A stretch of 64,000 nt of DNA from Streptomyces lienomycini (GTDB lineage Bacteria > Actinomycetota > Actinomycetes > Streptomycetales > Streptomycetaceae), in the NCBI RefSeq assembly GCF_027947595.1, contig NZ_CP116257.1:6632001-6696000 (forward strand), read 5' to 3'. A program made the translations under genes and the position numbers. Every line of letters begins with the position of its first letter. The stretch's first letter is position 1. This document shows positions 17,646 to 26,380 of the stretch, one piece after another. The notes beneath the pieces were generated by a model. It was not told the DNA's origin. It saw only the letters and a program-made list of their open reading frames with translations, and searched no databases.

Positions 17646-18384
17646 CACCCGCCGCCCGCGCCGCCCGGGCACCGGCGCCGTCCCCTGGGTGGCGATGTAC
17701 CACTCCGTCGGCGACTGCGCGGACGACCCCTACCGCGTCACGGTCGCGCCCGACCGGCTGGACGCGCAGCTGGGCTGGCTGCGGCGGCGCGGACTGCGCG
17801 GCGTGGGGGTCGCCGAGCTGCTGGCGGCCCGCGCCCGGGGCGGCGGCCGGGACCTGGTGGGTCTGACCTTCGACGACGGGTACGCCGACTTCGTCGAGCA
17901 CGCACTGCCGTGCCTGCGCCGCTGGGGCTGCGGGGCGACCCTCTTCGTCCTGCCGGGCCGGCTCGGCGGCGAGAACGCCTGGGACCCGCTGGGCCCGCGC
18001 AAGCCGCTGCTGAGCGCGGACGGCATCCGCCGCGCCGCCGCCGAGGGCGTCGAGATCGGCTCGCACGGTCTCACCCACGTCGACCTCACCACGGCGGACG
18101 ACGCCACGCTGACCGCCGAGACCACCGGAAGCAGGACCCTGCTCGCGGAGTTGACCGGCGGCGCGGTCACCGGGTTCTGCTACCCGTACGGCACGGTCGA
18201 CGCCCGCGCCGCCGACGCCGTGCGCGCCGCCGGGTACGGCTACGCCTGCGCCATCGACCCCGGCCCGCTGACCGGCCCGTACGCCCTGCCCCGCGTGCAT
18301 GTCGGGCAGAACGACACTCCCGTACGGCTGCTGCTCAAGACGCGGCTGCACCGCCTGCGCCGCCGAGCCGCGGCGGGGGTCTGA
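17602..18384 (+). CDS. Polysaccharide deacetylase (NodB-type, CE4)
   Basis: A 260-residue protein with the NodB fold. TFDDGYADF supplies the catalytic base and a metal-binding Asp, SHGLTHVDL supplies the HxxxH metal ligands, and YPYGT is the third motif. It should remove N-acetyl (or other acyl) groups from the polysaccharide. There is no obvious signal peptide, only a short basic N-terminus, so it may act on cytoplasmic intermediates. The ATG at 17602 lies 44 bases inside the flippase gene in another frame, preceded by GAAGG. Confidence 0.9.
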   Translation: MAVSASGPPSAATADTRRPRRPGTGAVPWVAMYHSVGDCADDPYRVTVAPDRLDAQLGWLRRRGLRGVGVAELLAARARGGGRDLVGLTFDDGYADFVEHALPCLRRWGCGATLFVLPGRLGGENAWDPLGPRKPLLSADGIRRAAAEGVEIGSHGLTHVDLTTADDATLTAETTGSRTLLAELTGGAVTGFCYPYGTVDARAADAVRAAGYGYACAIDPGPLTGPYALPRVHVGQNDTPVRLLLKTRLHRLRRRAAAGV

Positions 18385-18417
18385 CATGACGGATCCGATC
18401 CGCCGGAGGCGACCGAC

Positions 18418-19584
18418 GTGAAGGCACTGCACATCATCACCGGTCTCGGCGTCGGCGGCGCCGAGCAGCAGCTGCGGCTGCTCCTGCGGCATCTCCCCGT
18501 CGACTGCGACGTCGTGACGCTCACCAACCCCGGCCCGGTCGCCGAGGGGCTGCTCGCCGACGGCGTGAACGTCGTCCACCTCGGTATGACCGGCAACCGC
18601 GACCTGGCCGCGCTGCCCCGCCTCGCCCGCCTCATCCGCACCGGCGGCTACGACCTCGTCCACACCCACCTCTACCGCGCCTGCCTCTACGGGCGTGTCG
18701 CCGCCCGCCTCGCCGGAGTACGCGCGGTCGTCGCCACCGAGCACTCCCTCGGCGACTCCCAGATGGAGGGCCGCCCGCTCACCCCGGGCGTGCGCGCCCT
18801 GTACCTGGCCGGGGAGCGCCTCGGCAGCGCCACGGTCGCCGTCTCCCCCACCGTCGCCGAGCGGCTGCGGCGCTGGGGCGTGCCCGCGCCCCGCATCGAG
18901 GTCGTCCCCAACGGCATCGACGTGGCCCGCTTCCGCTTCGACCCGGTCCGGCGCCTGCGCACCCGGCGCCGCCTGGGCCTGCCCGAGGGCGCGTACGTCG
19001 TCGGCGGCGTCGGCCGGCTGGCGGCGGGCAAACGCTTCGACGTCCTGGTCCGCGCCCTGGCCCTGCTCCCCGCCGACTGCTGGCTGCTGCTGGTCGGCGG
19101 CGGCCCCGAGGAGCACCTGCTGCGCCGCACCGCCCGCGAGGCCGGGGTCGCCGACCGCGTCCTGCTCACCGGTGAACGCCCCTACCTGCCCGACGGCTCC
19201 CCGGGCCCCGACCTGCCCGCCCTCGCCGCCGCGATGGACGTCCTCGCGTCGCCGTCGCCGGAGGAGGCCTTCGGCCTGGCCGCCGTGGAGGGGCTCGCGT
19301 CCGGGCTGCCGGTGCTCTACGCGTCCTGCCCGGCGATCGATGACCTGCCCCCCGGGTCCGCGCCCACCGCACGGCGGGTCGGCGGCGGCGCCGCGGAGTT
19401 CGCCCGAGCCGTCGCCGAGGTCCGCGCGTCCGGCGGCACCGTCCCCGGCCCGCGCACCGTGCCCGGGGCGGCCCGCCACTACTGCGTCACCCGCAGCGCC
19501 GCCCGGCTGATGGACGTGTACGCGAGCACCCTCACGCATCCGTTGTCCCCGCCCCCGGCATCCCAGGGAGTCAGTTCCGCATGA
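18418..19584 (+). CDS. GT4-type glycosyltransferase, second of the operon
   Basis: A 388-residue GT-B enzyme with the N-terminal acceptor motif LHIITGLGVGGAEQQL. The donor domain contains VVPNGIDVARF, GVGRLAAGKRFDVL and an SPSPEEAFGLAAVEGLASGLPV motif with the conserved Glu pair. Predicted to add a sugar to the lipid-linked repeat unit; the donor sugar is unknown. The GTG at 18418 has GGAGG upstream. The end overlaps the ATG of the Wzz-like gene by 4 bases. Confidence 0.92.
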   Translation: MKALHIITGLGVGGAEQQLRLLLRHLPVDCDVVTLTNPGPVAEGLLADGVNVVHLGMTGNRDLAALPRLARLIRTGGYDLVHTHLYRACLYGRVAARLAGVRAVVATEHSLGDSQMEGRPLTPGVRALYLAGERLGSATVAVSPTVAERLRRWGVPAPRIEVVPNGIDVARFRFDPVRRLRTRRRLGLPEGAYVVGGVGRLAAGKRFDVLVRALALLPADCWLLLVGGGPEEHLLRRTAREAGVADRVLLTGERPYLPDGSPGPDLPALAAAMDVLASPSPEEAFGLAAVEGLASGLPVLYASCPAIDDLPPGSAPTARRVGGGAAEFARAVAEVRASGGTVPGPRTVPGAARHYCVTRSAARLMDVYASTLTHPLSPPPASQGVSSA

Positions 19585-20299
19585 CCGAGCCCCTCACCCA
19601 GTCCCCGTCCGAGCCCGCGACGGAGCCCGGGCCCGAGCCCCCGCCCGCCCGCGCCGCGTCCGGGCCGTCCTGCGCCGGGCCCTGCGCCGCCCGCGTCCCC
19701 TCCCGCGCTGGTCCGCCCTCGCGGCGGGCGTCTTCGCGGGCGGGCTGGTCGGCGCCGGGTACGGCCTGGCCGCCACCGCCCAGTACACGGCGACCAGTTA
19801 CGTCGTCGCCGTGCCCACCGACCGGTCCGACCCGGCGTCCGCGCTGGGCTTCGCTCAGGCCTACGGCCGGGTCGCCACCCAGCTCGCGGTCCTCGGCGAC
19901 GCGCAGATGTGGGCCCACGTGCCGGTGGCGACCCTGGAGGAGAGCGTCCGCACCGCGACCTCGCCGGACGCGCCGATGGTCTCGGTGACGGCCACCTCAG
20001 CCGACCCGGAGCAGGCCGCCGACATGGCCAACGCGGTCGCCCGCGCCCTGACCCGGCACGCCGAGGCCTCCGCCGACGACACCCACGTGGAGCTGCGGCA
20101 GTTCGCCCGCGCCACCGAGCCCACCGGGGCGTCCTCGGCGTCCGCCGCGGTGACGGGGCTCGTCGGCGCGAGCGCCGGGGGCCTGCTGGGCGGGCTGGCC
20201 CTGCTGGTCCGGCCGCGCCGCACGGCGCCGGAGCCCGGCCGCACGTCGGCCGCCGTACCCGGACCCGCCCCGGCGGCCGACGTCCACGGCCGGCTGTGA
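19581..20299 (+). CDS. Wzz-like chain-length/export protein, reading frame broken once
   Basis: The ATG at 19581 (overlapping the previous stop) opens an N-terminus of about 28 residues (TEPLTQSPSEPATEPG). The rest of the protein lies in another frame: a basic stretch, a membrane helix (WSALAAGVFAGGLVGAGYGLA), then the extracytoplasmic part with TATSYVVAVPTD and ADPEQAADMANAVA, and a second helix (GLVGASAGGLLGGLALL). This two-helix plan with a coiled middle is that of Wzz/Wzc-type chain regulators, without a kinase domain. The frames join if one base is gained or lost near 19645-19660. A GTG at 19811 opens the second frame but would lose the first helix. Assembly error or real lesion. Confidence 0.7.
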
Positions 20300-21444
20300 C
20301 GTACGCCGGACCGCGCCCCGGGGCGCTCCCGCCCGGATACACGACCGAACTGGTCACCGACGAACGCGTCTTCGCGGCGCTGGCCCCGCGGTGGCGGCGG
20401 CTGCACGAGCGGTGCGCCGCCGCCACCCCGTTCCAGAGCCATGCCTGGCTGCTCTCCTGGTGGCGTTCGTACGGCTCGGCCGGCCGGCTGCGGCTGGTGC
20501 TGGTCCACGACGGCCGCGAACTGGCCGCCGCCGCGCCGCTGACGCTCGTACCGCGCCCGGTGCCCGCGCTGGTGCCGCTGGGCGGTGCGATCTCGGACTA
20601 CGGGGACGTCCTGCTGGACGACGAGCGCGGCCCGGACGCGGCGACCGCGCTCACCGGGGCGCTCGCCGCGGCGGCCCGCACGGCGCTGGTCGACCTGCGC
20701 GAGGTACGGCCGGGCGCCGCCGCCGAACGGGTCTGGGAACGCTGGCGCGGGCCCCGCCGACGCCTGCCCGACTCGCCCTGCCTGGAACTTCCCGCCCTCC
20801 CGATGGACGAGCTGGTCGCCCGGCTGCCCTCGGCCAAGGCCAGGCAGCGGATCCGCGCCCAGCTGCGCCGGCTGGACGCGCTCGGCGTCAAGAGCCGCCC
20901 CGTCCTCCCCGACGAGGCGGACGCGGCACTGCGGCGCCTCCTCGACCTGCACCGTCTGCAGTGGCAGGGCCGGAGGGTGACCGGCGAGCACCTGCGCCCC
21001 CGGTTCCGCGAGCACCTGGTGCGGGCGGTGGCACCGATGGTGCGGGCCGGGGACGCGGTGGTCACCGAGTTCCGGATGGACGACGAGGTGGTGGCCGTGG
21101 ACGTGACCCTGCTGTCCCGCGGGCTGGCCGGCGGCTACCTGTACGGCGCCCATCCCCGGCTGCGGGAGCGGAGGGCCGACGTGGCGGTGATGCTGCTGGA
21201 GGCGTGCGCCGAGCACGCCCGCGCCCCGGGGCGCGGCACGCTGAGCCTGCTGCGGGGCGACGAGCCGTACAAGCACCACTGGCGTCCGGAGCGGGTGCCG
21301 AACCAGCGGCTGCTCCTTGCCCGGCGTCGCACGGCCCCGCTGCTCGCGGCGGCCCTGTGCGACGCCGCCGCGCGCCGGAGCGGCAAGGAGCTGCTGCGGC
21401 GGCGCGCGGAGCGGAGGGAGCGCGGTGGCGGCGCAGGCACCTGA
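20296..21444 (+). CDS. GNAT/BioF2-like acyltransferase of the polysaccharide operon
   Basis: A 382-residue protein of the FemAB/CelD-like GNAT superfamily (PFQSHAWLLSWW, GAISDYGDVLLDD, KARQRIRAQLRRL, and the late LSLLRGDEPYKHHW core). Relatives found in exopolysaccharide clusters acylate or aminoacylate sugars. The acyl donor cannot be told here. The GTG at 20296 overlaps the Wzz-like stop (GTGA), placing it as the last gene of the operon. It is convergent with the GH26-like gene. Confidence 0.85.
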   Translation: MTYAGPRPGALPPGYTTELVTDERVFAALAPRWRRLHERCAAATPFQSHAWLLSWWRSYGSAGRLRLVLVHDGRELAAAAPLTLVPRPVPALVPLGGAISDYGDVLLDDERGPDAATALTGALAAAARTALVDLREVRPGAAAERVWERWRGPRRRLPDSPCLELPALPMDELVARLPSAKARQRIRAQLRRLDALGVKSRPVLPDEADAALRRLLDLHRLQWQGRRVTGEHLRPRFREHLVRAVAPMVRAGDAVVTEFRMDDEVVAVDVTLLSRGLAGGYLYGAHPRLRERRADVAVMLLEACAEHARAPGRGTLSLLRGDEPYKHHWRPERVPNQRLLLARRRTAPLLAAALCDAAARRSGKELLRRRAERRERGGGAGT

Positions 21445-21514
21445 CCGGCCCCGCCTCCGCCGCGTCCGCCGCCACCACGGCGATCGCCGCCGGGTCAGCG
21501 TCCGCCGTGCACGG

Positions 21515-22702
21515 CTACTCGGCGCGCGAGTACCAGTCGAGCCGCATGCACAGCTTCCCGCCGAGCCAGTGCTCCACCCAGTCGCCCAGTTCCAGCGGCG
21601 AGCAGTCGGCGCCGGGCTCGGGCGCGGTGGAGGGCACCGACGGCACGGGCGGCGCGGTCGGGGTGACGGGTGCGCCGGTCTCCGGGGCCGTCGGGACGGG
21701 TTCCTCGGTGCGTCCGAAGAGCACGGACCGGTAGACGGCGGTGGACCGCGGGTTGTCGTCGCACTGCCACACACCGTGCGGGCAGTAGTCGGTGACCGTG
21801 TTGTACACGGGTTTGTGCTCGTCCATCCAGGCGAGCATGCGCCGCATGTACGCGGCGTTGTCGCCGTTGCGGAACAGCCCCCACTCCGGGTAGGAGACGG
21901 GCTTGCCGTGCGCCTTCGCGAAGTCCACGTGCGCCTGGAGTCCGTAGGGTTCCTTCACCTGTTCGTCGAAGGACATGCCGCGCGGCTGGTCGTAGGAGTC
22001 CATGCCGACGATGTCGACGGTGTCGTCCCCCGGGTAGCACTGCGTCCACGGCACCGCGTCCCGGCCCCGGCTCGGCGCGAAGTCGAACCGGAACTTCTGA
22101 CCGGGCACCGCGCGCATGGTGGTGACGATCCTGTTCCAGTACGTCTTCCACGCCTCGGGGTCGGGTCCGCAGCGGTGCGTGTAGGTGGTGCCGTTCATCT
22201 CCCAGCCCAGCACCAGGACGGTGTCCGGCACCTTGAGGGCGACGAGGCGTTCGGCGAGGGCGCGGAAGTGGTGGTCGAAGCGTCCGGCGGCGCCCTGGCG
22301 CAGCAGTTCGCGCACCTCGTCGTCGCCCACGTGCTCCTCGTTGCGCTCCATCATGGGCACGTTGAGGACGAGCATCCGGTCGGCCTCGCGGGTGCGCCAG
22401 TCGGCCCACACGTCGAGGAAGCCGGGGGCGCCCTCGATGTTGCTCCAGCGGTCACCGGGCAGGTAGGTGTGGCCGACGCGCAGTTCGGCGTCGCCCAGCC
22501 AGTGGCTGAGCGCGGCCATCCGGGCCACGCCGCGCGGGCCGTAGTCGAGGTACGCGCCGAACGCCGGGGTGGGTTCGGGTGCGGCCGGTTCGCCGACGGC
22601 GACACCGGGGCCCGCGGCCAGGAACGCCGCCGCCGCGATCGCCGCCGCCGCGGCGTACGCCGGTCGCCGCCCGGTCCGGGTCCGTGACTGCCGTACGACC
22701 AT
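21515..22702 (-). CDS. Secreted glycoside hydrolase (GH26-like)
   Basis: A 395-residue exported protein. A signal peptide (PAYAAAAAIAAAAFLAAGPGVAVG) is followed by a TIM-barrel domain. The probable acid/base Glu is in GWEMNGTTY and the nucleophile Glu in YPEWGLFRNG, the GH26 arrangement. GH26 enzymes cut beta-mannans and some mixed glucans. Next to an exopolysaccharide operon it may trim or release the product. A Pro/Thr-rich linker and a short C-terminal cysteine-containing segment (DCSPLELGDWVEHWLGGKLCMRL) follow the barrel. The ATG at 22702 has GAAAGGGG upstream. Confidence 0.85.
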   Translation of the reverse strand: MVVRQSRTRTGRRPAYAAAAAIAAAAFLAAGPGVAVGEPAAPEPTPAFGAYLDYGPRGVARMAALSHWLGDAELRVGHTYLPGDRWSNIEGAPGFLDVWADWRTREADRMLVLNVPMMERNEEHVGDDEVRELLRQGAAGRFDHHFRALAERLVALKVPDTVLVLGWEMNGTTYTHRCGPDPEAWKTYWNRIVTTMRAVPGQKFRFDFAPSRGRDAVPWTQCYPGDDTVDIVGMDSYDQPRGMSFDEQVKEPYGLQAHVDFAKAHGKPVSYPEWGLFRNGDNAAYMRRMLAWMDEHKPVYNTVTDYCPHGVWQCDDNPRSTAVYRSVLFGRTEEPVPTAPETGAPVTPTAPPVPSVPSTAPEPGADCSPLELGDWVEHWLGGKLCMRLDWYSRAE

Positions 22703-22924
22703 GCCGGCCCCTTTCGTCCTTCATCTCCGTGAATGGATCCCCCTGACTGACACCCAGTCATATGAAATGCCATCACGCCACCGCCGCTACGGCTTTCGAG
22801 TGCGTTGATCGCCCACATCGGTGAACCGAATCGGCAGACCTCTCGAACAAGATCGGACCGGCTCGGACCAGTTCGGACCGGCTCGGTCGGGCTCGGTCGG
22901 GCTCGAATACGAAAGAAGTGTCAC

Positions 22925-24250
22925 GTGTCGCTGCTCGACACCCGTGTCCCCGCCGTTCTGCTGCGGATCGACCGGAACCCCTTCCACCACGGAACGCTGG
23001 GCGCCGTGCGTTCGCTCGGCCGCGCGGGGGTGGACGTGCACGTGGTCGCCGACTGCGAGCGGAGCCCGGTCCGCGCCTCCCGCTACCTGAGCCGGCTGCA
23101 CACCCCGCCGCCGCCCGGTGCCTCCCCCGCCGAGATCGCGGCGGTCCTGCGTCAAGTGGCCGCCCGGCTCGCCCGGCCCGCCGTACTGATCCCGATGGAC
23201 GACGCGTGTGCCATTGCGGTGGGCCGGGCACGGGCGGAACTGGCGCCCGCGTTCCTGCTGCCCGACCAGCCGGGCGCGCTCGCCGAACGTGTGGCCGACA
23301 AGGCGGAACTGGCCGCCGTGTGCGCGTCCCTGGACGTCCCGCACCCCGAGACCCTGGTCCCGGAGGGCGCGGCCGAGGCGGCGCGTGCGGCGTGGCGGCT
23401 GGGCCTGCCGGTGGTGGCGAAGTGGAGCCGGCCCTGGCTGGTGCCGCCGGGCAGCGGACTGCGCAGCACCGCGGTGGTGCGCTCGGCGCGGGAGGCCGGG
23501 GAACTGTACCGGCGGGCCGAGGAGGCGGGCAGCCGGCTGCTGCTCCAGGCGTTCCTGCCGCCGGGACCCGACCGGGACTGGTTCTTCCACGGGTACGCCG
23601 ACCGCTCGGGCGTGATCCGGGCGGGCGGCCCCGGCCGCAAGACGCGGGCCAGGCCGCGCGGCGCCGGTTCGACGGCGGTGGGCCGCTGGACGCCGAACCC
23701 GCGGGTGCGGGCGCTCGCCGAGCGGGTCACGGCGGAGCTGGGCTACCGCGGCGTCTTCGACCTCGACTTCCGCCGCTGCGGCGCGACCGGCCGCTATCAC
23801 CTGCTCGACTTCAATCCGCGTCCGGGCGCCCAGTTCCGGCTCTTCACCGACAGTGCGGGCCTGGACGTCGTACGGGCCCTGCACCTGGACCTGACCCATC
23901 GTCCGCTGCCCGAGGGGGTGCCGCGGCCGGGGCGTGCGTTCGTGGTGGAGAACCACGCGCCGCTGAGCGCTTTGCGCCCGGCGCGCGAGGGGCGCGAGCT
24001 GGCGTGGCACGCCCGGGACGACCGGGCGCCGGGGCGGGCCCTGTGGGCGCTGTGGGGACGCCACGTCGGCGCCCGCCTGCGGGAGCGCGCCCGCCGGAGC
24101 GACGCCCGCCCGGGCGCCGGAACCCCGGCCCGCGCCCGCGTCGTACGCCAGGCCTCCGCGCCGACGGCGGACCGCACCGGCCGCCCGGACCACCGGGGCG
24201 GCACCGCCCGCTCCGACCGTCCGGACGAGGACCGGGCGGGCAGCCGCTGA
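22925..24250 (+). CDS. ATP-grasp family carboxylate-amine/thiol ligase
   Basis: A 441-residue ATP-grasp protein. The nucleotide-binding lysine segment (VVAKWSRPWL), the hinge region (LLLQAFLPPGPDRDWFFHG) and the metal-binding LLDFNPRPGAQF are all visible. The N-terminal pre-grasp domain starts LLRIDRNPFHHGTLGAVRSLGRAG. It should couple ATP to amide or ester formation; the substrates are unknown. The last ~40 residues are a basic low-complexity tail. The GTG at 22925 is the first start that fits the domain. It is divergent from the GH26-like gene and convergent with chpA, just outside the operon. Confidence 0.85.
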   Translation: MSLLDTRVPAVLLRIDRNPFHHGTLGAVRSLGRAGVDVHVVADCERSPVRASRYLSRLHTPPPPGASPAEIAAVLRQVAARLARPAVLIPMDDACAIAVGRARAELAPAFLLPDQPGALAERVADKAELAAVCASLDVPHPETLVPEGAAEAARAAWRLGLPVVAKWSRPWLVPPGSGLRSTAVVRSAREAGELYRRAEEAGSRLLLQAFLPPGPDRDWFFHGYADRSGVIRAGGPGRKTRARPRGAGSTAVGRWTPNPRVRALAERVTAELGYRGVFDLDFRRCGATGRYHLLDFNPRPGAQFRLFTDSAGLDVVRALHLDLTHRPLPEGVPRPGRAFVVENHAPLSALRPAREGRELAWHARDDRAPGRALWALWGRHVGARLRERARRSDARPGAGTPARARVVRQASAPTADRTGRPDHRGGTARSDRPDEDRAGSR

Positions 24251-24254
24251 CGCA

Positions 24255-24301
24255 CCCCGACGCCCCCGGCGGCCCGTGTGGGCCGGCCGGGGGCGTCGGG
24301 G
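24255..24301. terminator. Bidirectional terminator between the ATP-grasp gene and chpA
   Basis: A 16-bp perfect stem (24255-24270 with 24286-24301) encloses a smaller GGCCC/GGGCC hairpin with loop GTGT. It separates convergent genes. Confidence 0.85.
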
Positions 24302-24313
24302 CGGGCGGGCGGG

Positions 24314-25090
24314 TCAGCGGCCGGCGGCGGCCCTGCCCCGGCGGTAGAGGATCGCTCCGCCCGCGATCAGCACGGCACCGGCGGCAGCGGCACCGAGCGT
24401 GCCCTCACTGCCGGTCTCGGCCAGGACGGGCGGCTGCTCCGTCCGGGGAGCCGGCGGGGTGTGCTCCTCCTCGGAGGGCGGCGGGGGCTCCTCCTCGCCG
24501 GTGGGCGGCGGCGGCTCCTCGTGGGTGGGCGGCGGGGGCTTCTCCTCCTCGCCGGGGGGCGTGGTCGGGGGCGGCGGCTCCTCCTCGCCGTAGCCGGGGG
24601 GCTCCTCCGAGGCGTTCTCGCACTCGTTGCCGAAGACCGGGTTCAGCGCGGCGATCACGTCGACCGTGTTGCCGCACAGGTTCACCGGCACGTCGACCGG
24701 GACCTGCGCGTTGTTGCCCGAACCGACGCCGGGCGAGCCCTCGGCCACACCCTCCGCGTCGGCGCCGGACGAGGACGAGGCCGAGGAGGAGGTGTCCTCG
24801 CCGTACCCGCCGCCGTACCCGCCGCCGTAGCCGCCGGTCTCCTCGTCCGAGCTGTTCTCGCACTCGTTGCCGAAGGCCGGGTTGAGCGCACCGACGATGT
24901 CGATGCTGTTGCCGCACAGGTTCACCGGCACGTGCACGGGGACCTGGACGGCGTTGCCGGACACGGCGCCCGGCGAGTTCGTGGCGGCCCCGTCCGCATG
25001 CGAGTCGGCAAGGGCGGGGCTGCCGCACAGGGAAAGGATGCCCGTCGCGGCGGCAGCCGCGACCATCCCCCTGCTCAGGGTCTGTCGCAC
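24314..25090 (-). CDS. chpA: Long, cell-wall-anchored chaplin with two chaplin domains (ChpA-like)
   Basis: A 258-residue precursor: a signal peptide (about 28 residues, ending ALA-DSH), chaplin domain 1 (VNLCGNSIDIVGALNPAFGNECEN), a Gly/Tyr and Ser-rich spacer, chaplin domain 2 (SGNNAQVPVDVPV, VNLCGNTVDVI), then a Glu/Pro/Thr wall-spanning region. A class E-type sortase signal, LAETG, follows, then a hydrophobic helix and RRGR. Long chaplins are anchored covalently by SrtE sortases and hold short chaplins at the surface. The GTG at 25090 has AGGAAG upstream. It lies downstream of chpD on the same strand, in the S. coelicolor order chpA-chpD-rdlA-rdlB. Confidence 0.94.
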   Translation of the reverse strand: MRQTLSRGMVAAAAATGILSLCGSPALADSHADGAATNSPGAVSGNAVQVPVHVPVNLCGNSIDIVGALNPAFGNECENSSDEETGGYGGGYGGGYGEDTSSSASSSSGADAEGVAEGSPGVGSGNNAQVPVDVPVNLCGNTVDVIAALNPVFGNECENASEEPPGYGEEEPPPPTTPPGEEEKPPPPTHEEPPPPTGEEEPPPPSEEEHTPPAPRTEQPPVLAETGSEGTLGAAAAGAVLIAGGAILYRRGRAAAGR

Positions 25091-25209
25091 TCTGGTTGTC
25101 TTCCTGCTTGTAGAGATGAGAGATGGCTGCAGAAAGGGGAAAAGCCGGCCCCGAACCAAACGAGTTGGCCAAGGCCGGCCATGACGCAGCCGGTCGGTGC
25201 GGTACGACG

Positions 25210-25437
25210 TCAGTCGTTCTCGCACTCGTTGCCGAACGCCGGGTTCAGCAGACCAACCACGTTGATGCTGTTGCCGCACACGTTGACGGGAACGTGCACG
25301 GGAACCTGGATGACGTTGCCGGACAGGACGCCCGGGGAGCCGATGGCGGCACCCTCGGCACCGGCGTCGGCGAAGGCCGGGGCGGCCATGCCGAGGGCCA
25401 TGATCGCGCCCGCGACAACAGCAGCGCTCTTCTTCAT
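25210..25437 (-). CDS. chpD: Short chaplin (ChpD-like)
   Basis: A 75-residue secreted chaplin: a signal peptide (KKSAAVVAGAIMALGMAAPAFA) and one chaplin domain with VCGNSINVV and GNECEND cysteines, ending at the stop. It is a surfactant amyloid subunit of the aerial coat. The ATG at 25437 is preceded by AGAAGGGAAAG. No BldN-like -10 was found upstream, unlike chpF and chpG, so it may use a different promoter. A GCCGGCC/GGCCGGC hairpin near 25144-25180 followed by T residues may separate it from chpA. Confidence 0.96.
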   Translation of the reverse strand: MKKSAAVVAGAIMALGMAAPAFADAGAEGAAIGSPGVLSGNVIQVPVHVPVNVCGNSINVVGLLNPAFGNECEND

Positions 25438-25723
25438 GAACTTTCCCTTCTCTGCGGTCATGCCTGAATGACGGCCGAAACCGCGCGAGCACAGCATTGA
25501 CGGCTCGCACCATGACCTGCAGCCTGCAAACGAGGAATTGACGGCCGGAGAAACTACCGAACGTGGGACACCCCGGAATTCACTCGGATGCCCCACAACT
25601 CGGTCCGGCCGTTCCCCCAGGAGAGCGACGACGTCCATCCGCTCCCCGACGAGTTCCCGACCGTTCACGGCCGGGCGGCCCACGCGGAAGTCAGCGGGCC
25701 GCCCGCGCCGGGCGGGGCAGGGT

Positions 25724-26119
25724 TCAGCGGCCCTCGCCGTTGGCCGACAGCACCGACAGGTCCTCGAGGACGTGCGACAGGGCGCCGTCCCGCTTGGCCT
25801 GCGTGGAGTTGTCCGCGCACTGCTGGTTCAGGTCGTCCGCCAGGACGTTGACGTCCTGGATCGGCACGAGGTTGATGACGGCGACGTTGATGTCCTCGAG
25901 GCCGACGCACGGCTTGTTCAGCGTGCCCTCGACCAGCGACAGCTGGGGGCTCATGTCGCCCTTGGTCGCCGAGTTGCCGAACGCCGACTCGGCGCCGTTG
26001 CCGTTGGCCACGGCCGGCCCGTTGTCGTCCCCGATGGCCAGGGCCTGGGGAGCGGCGGCAGCCGACATGCCGATCACAGAAGCGGCAGCCGCCGCGGCGA
26101 CCATTGCCTTCTTGAGCAC
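25724..26119 (-). CDS. rdlA: Rodlin (RdlA-like)
   Basis: A 131-residue secreted rodlin: a signal peptide ([16 protein letters not shown], cleavage after ALA), then the rodlin domain with [21 protein letters not shown], two cysteines ([25 protein letters not shown]) and the [13 protein letters not shown] ending. Rodlins arrange chaplin fibrils into the paired rodlets on aerial hyphae and spores. The GTG at 26119 has AAAGGAAC upstream. It is divergent from the second rodlin gene, to which it is clearly paralogous. Confidence 0.96.
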   Translation of the reverse strand: MLKKAMVAAAAAASVIGMSAAAAPQALAIGDDNGPAVANGNGAESAFGNSATKGDMSPQLSLVEGTLNKPCVGLEDINVAVINLVPIQDVNVLADDLNQQCADNSTQAKRDGALSHVLEDLSVLSANGEGR

Positions 26120-26163
26120 TTCGCGTTCCTTTCGTCGTAGCGACGCACTGTCCTACGGCCTCA

Positions 26164-26191
26164 TCAACCCGATGCGCGATGATTGGTTGCG
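26164..26191 (-). promoter_or_regulatory. Candidate sigma-BldN-type promoter for rdlA
   Basis: On the minus strand: CGCAAC (26191-26186), 16 bases, GGTTGA (26169-26164). This matches 10 of 12 positions of the recalled CGTAAC-N16-CGTTGA consensus. It ends 45 bases before the rdlA start. Confidence 0.6.
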
Positions 26192-26307
26192 GGCGTTCAC
26201 CCGGTTGGCCCGCACGGGATCTCAAAAACGCCGCAAAAACCGCCGGAACCCCGGAGGGACGGCGGACCCGTACACATTTCCCGTTGTCCGCCGACGGAGT
26301 GAACGGG

Positions 26308-26335
26308 AGAAACCCGACCGGAGTCGCGGAGTTGA
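26308..26335 (+). promoter_or_regulatory. Candidate sigma-BldN-type promoter for rdlB
   Basis: AGAAAC (26308-26313), 16 bases, AGTTGA (26330-26335), a 9-of-12 match. It ends 46 bases before the rdlB start, mirroring the rdlA spacing, which supports it despite the weaker -35. Confidence 0.5.
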
Positions 26336-26380
26336 CCAGTGCGCTCCGGTGGACGGGGTTTCCTCAGAAAGGACTTGCCA

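Noticed and set aside
25091..25209. BldN-like promoter for chpA
   Set aside because: No GTTGA-type -10 element was found between chpD and chpA; the nearest CGTTTG has the wrong spacing.
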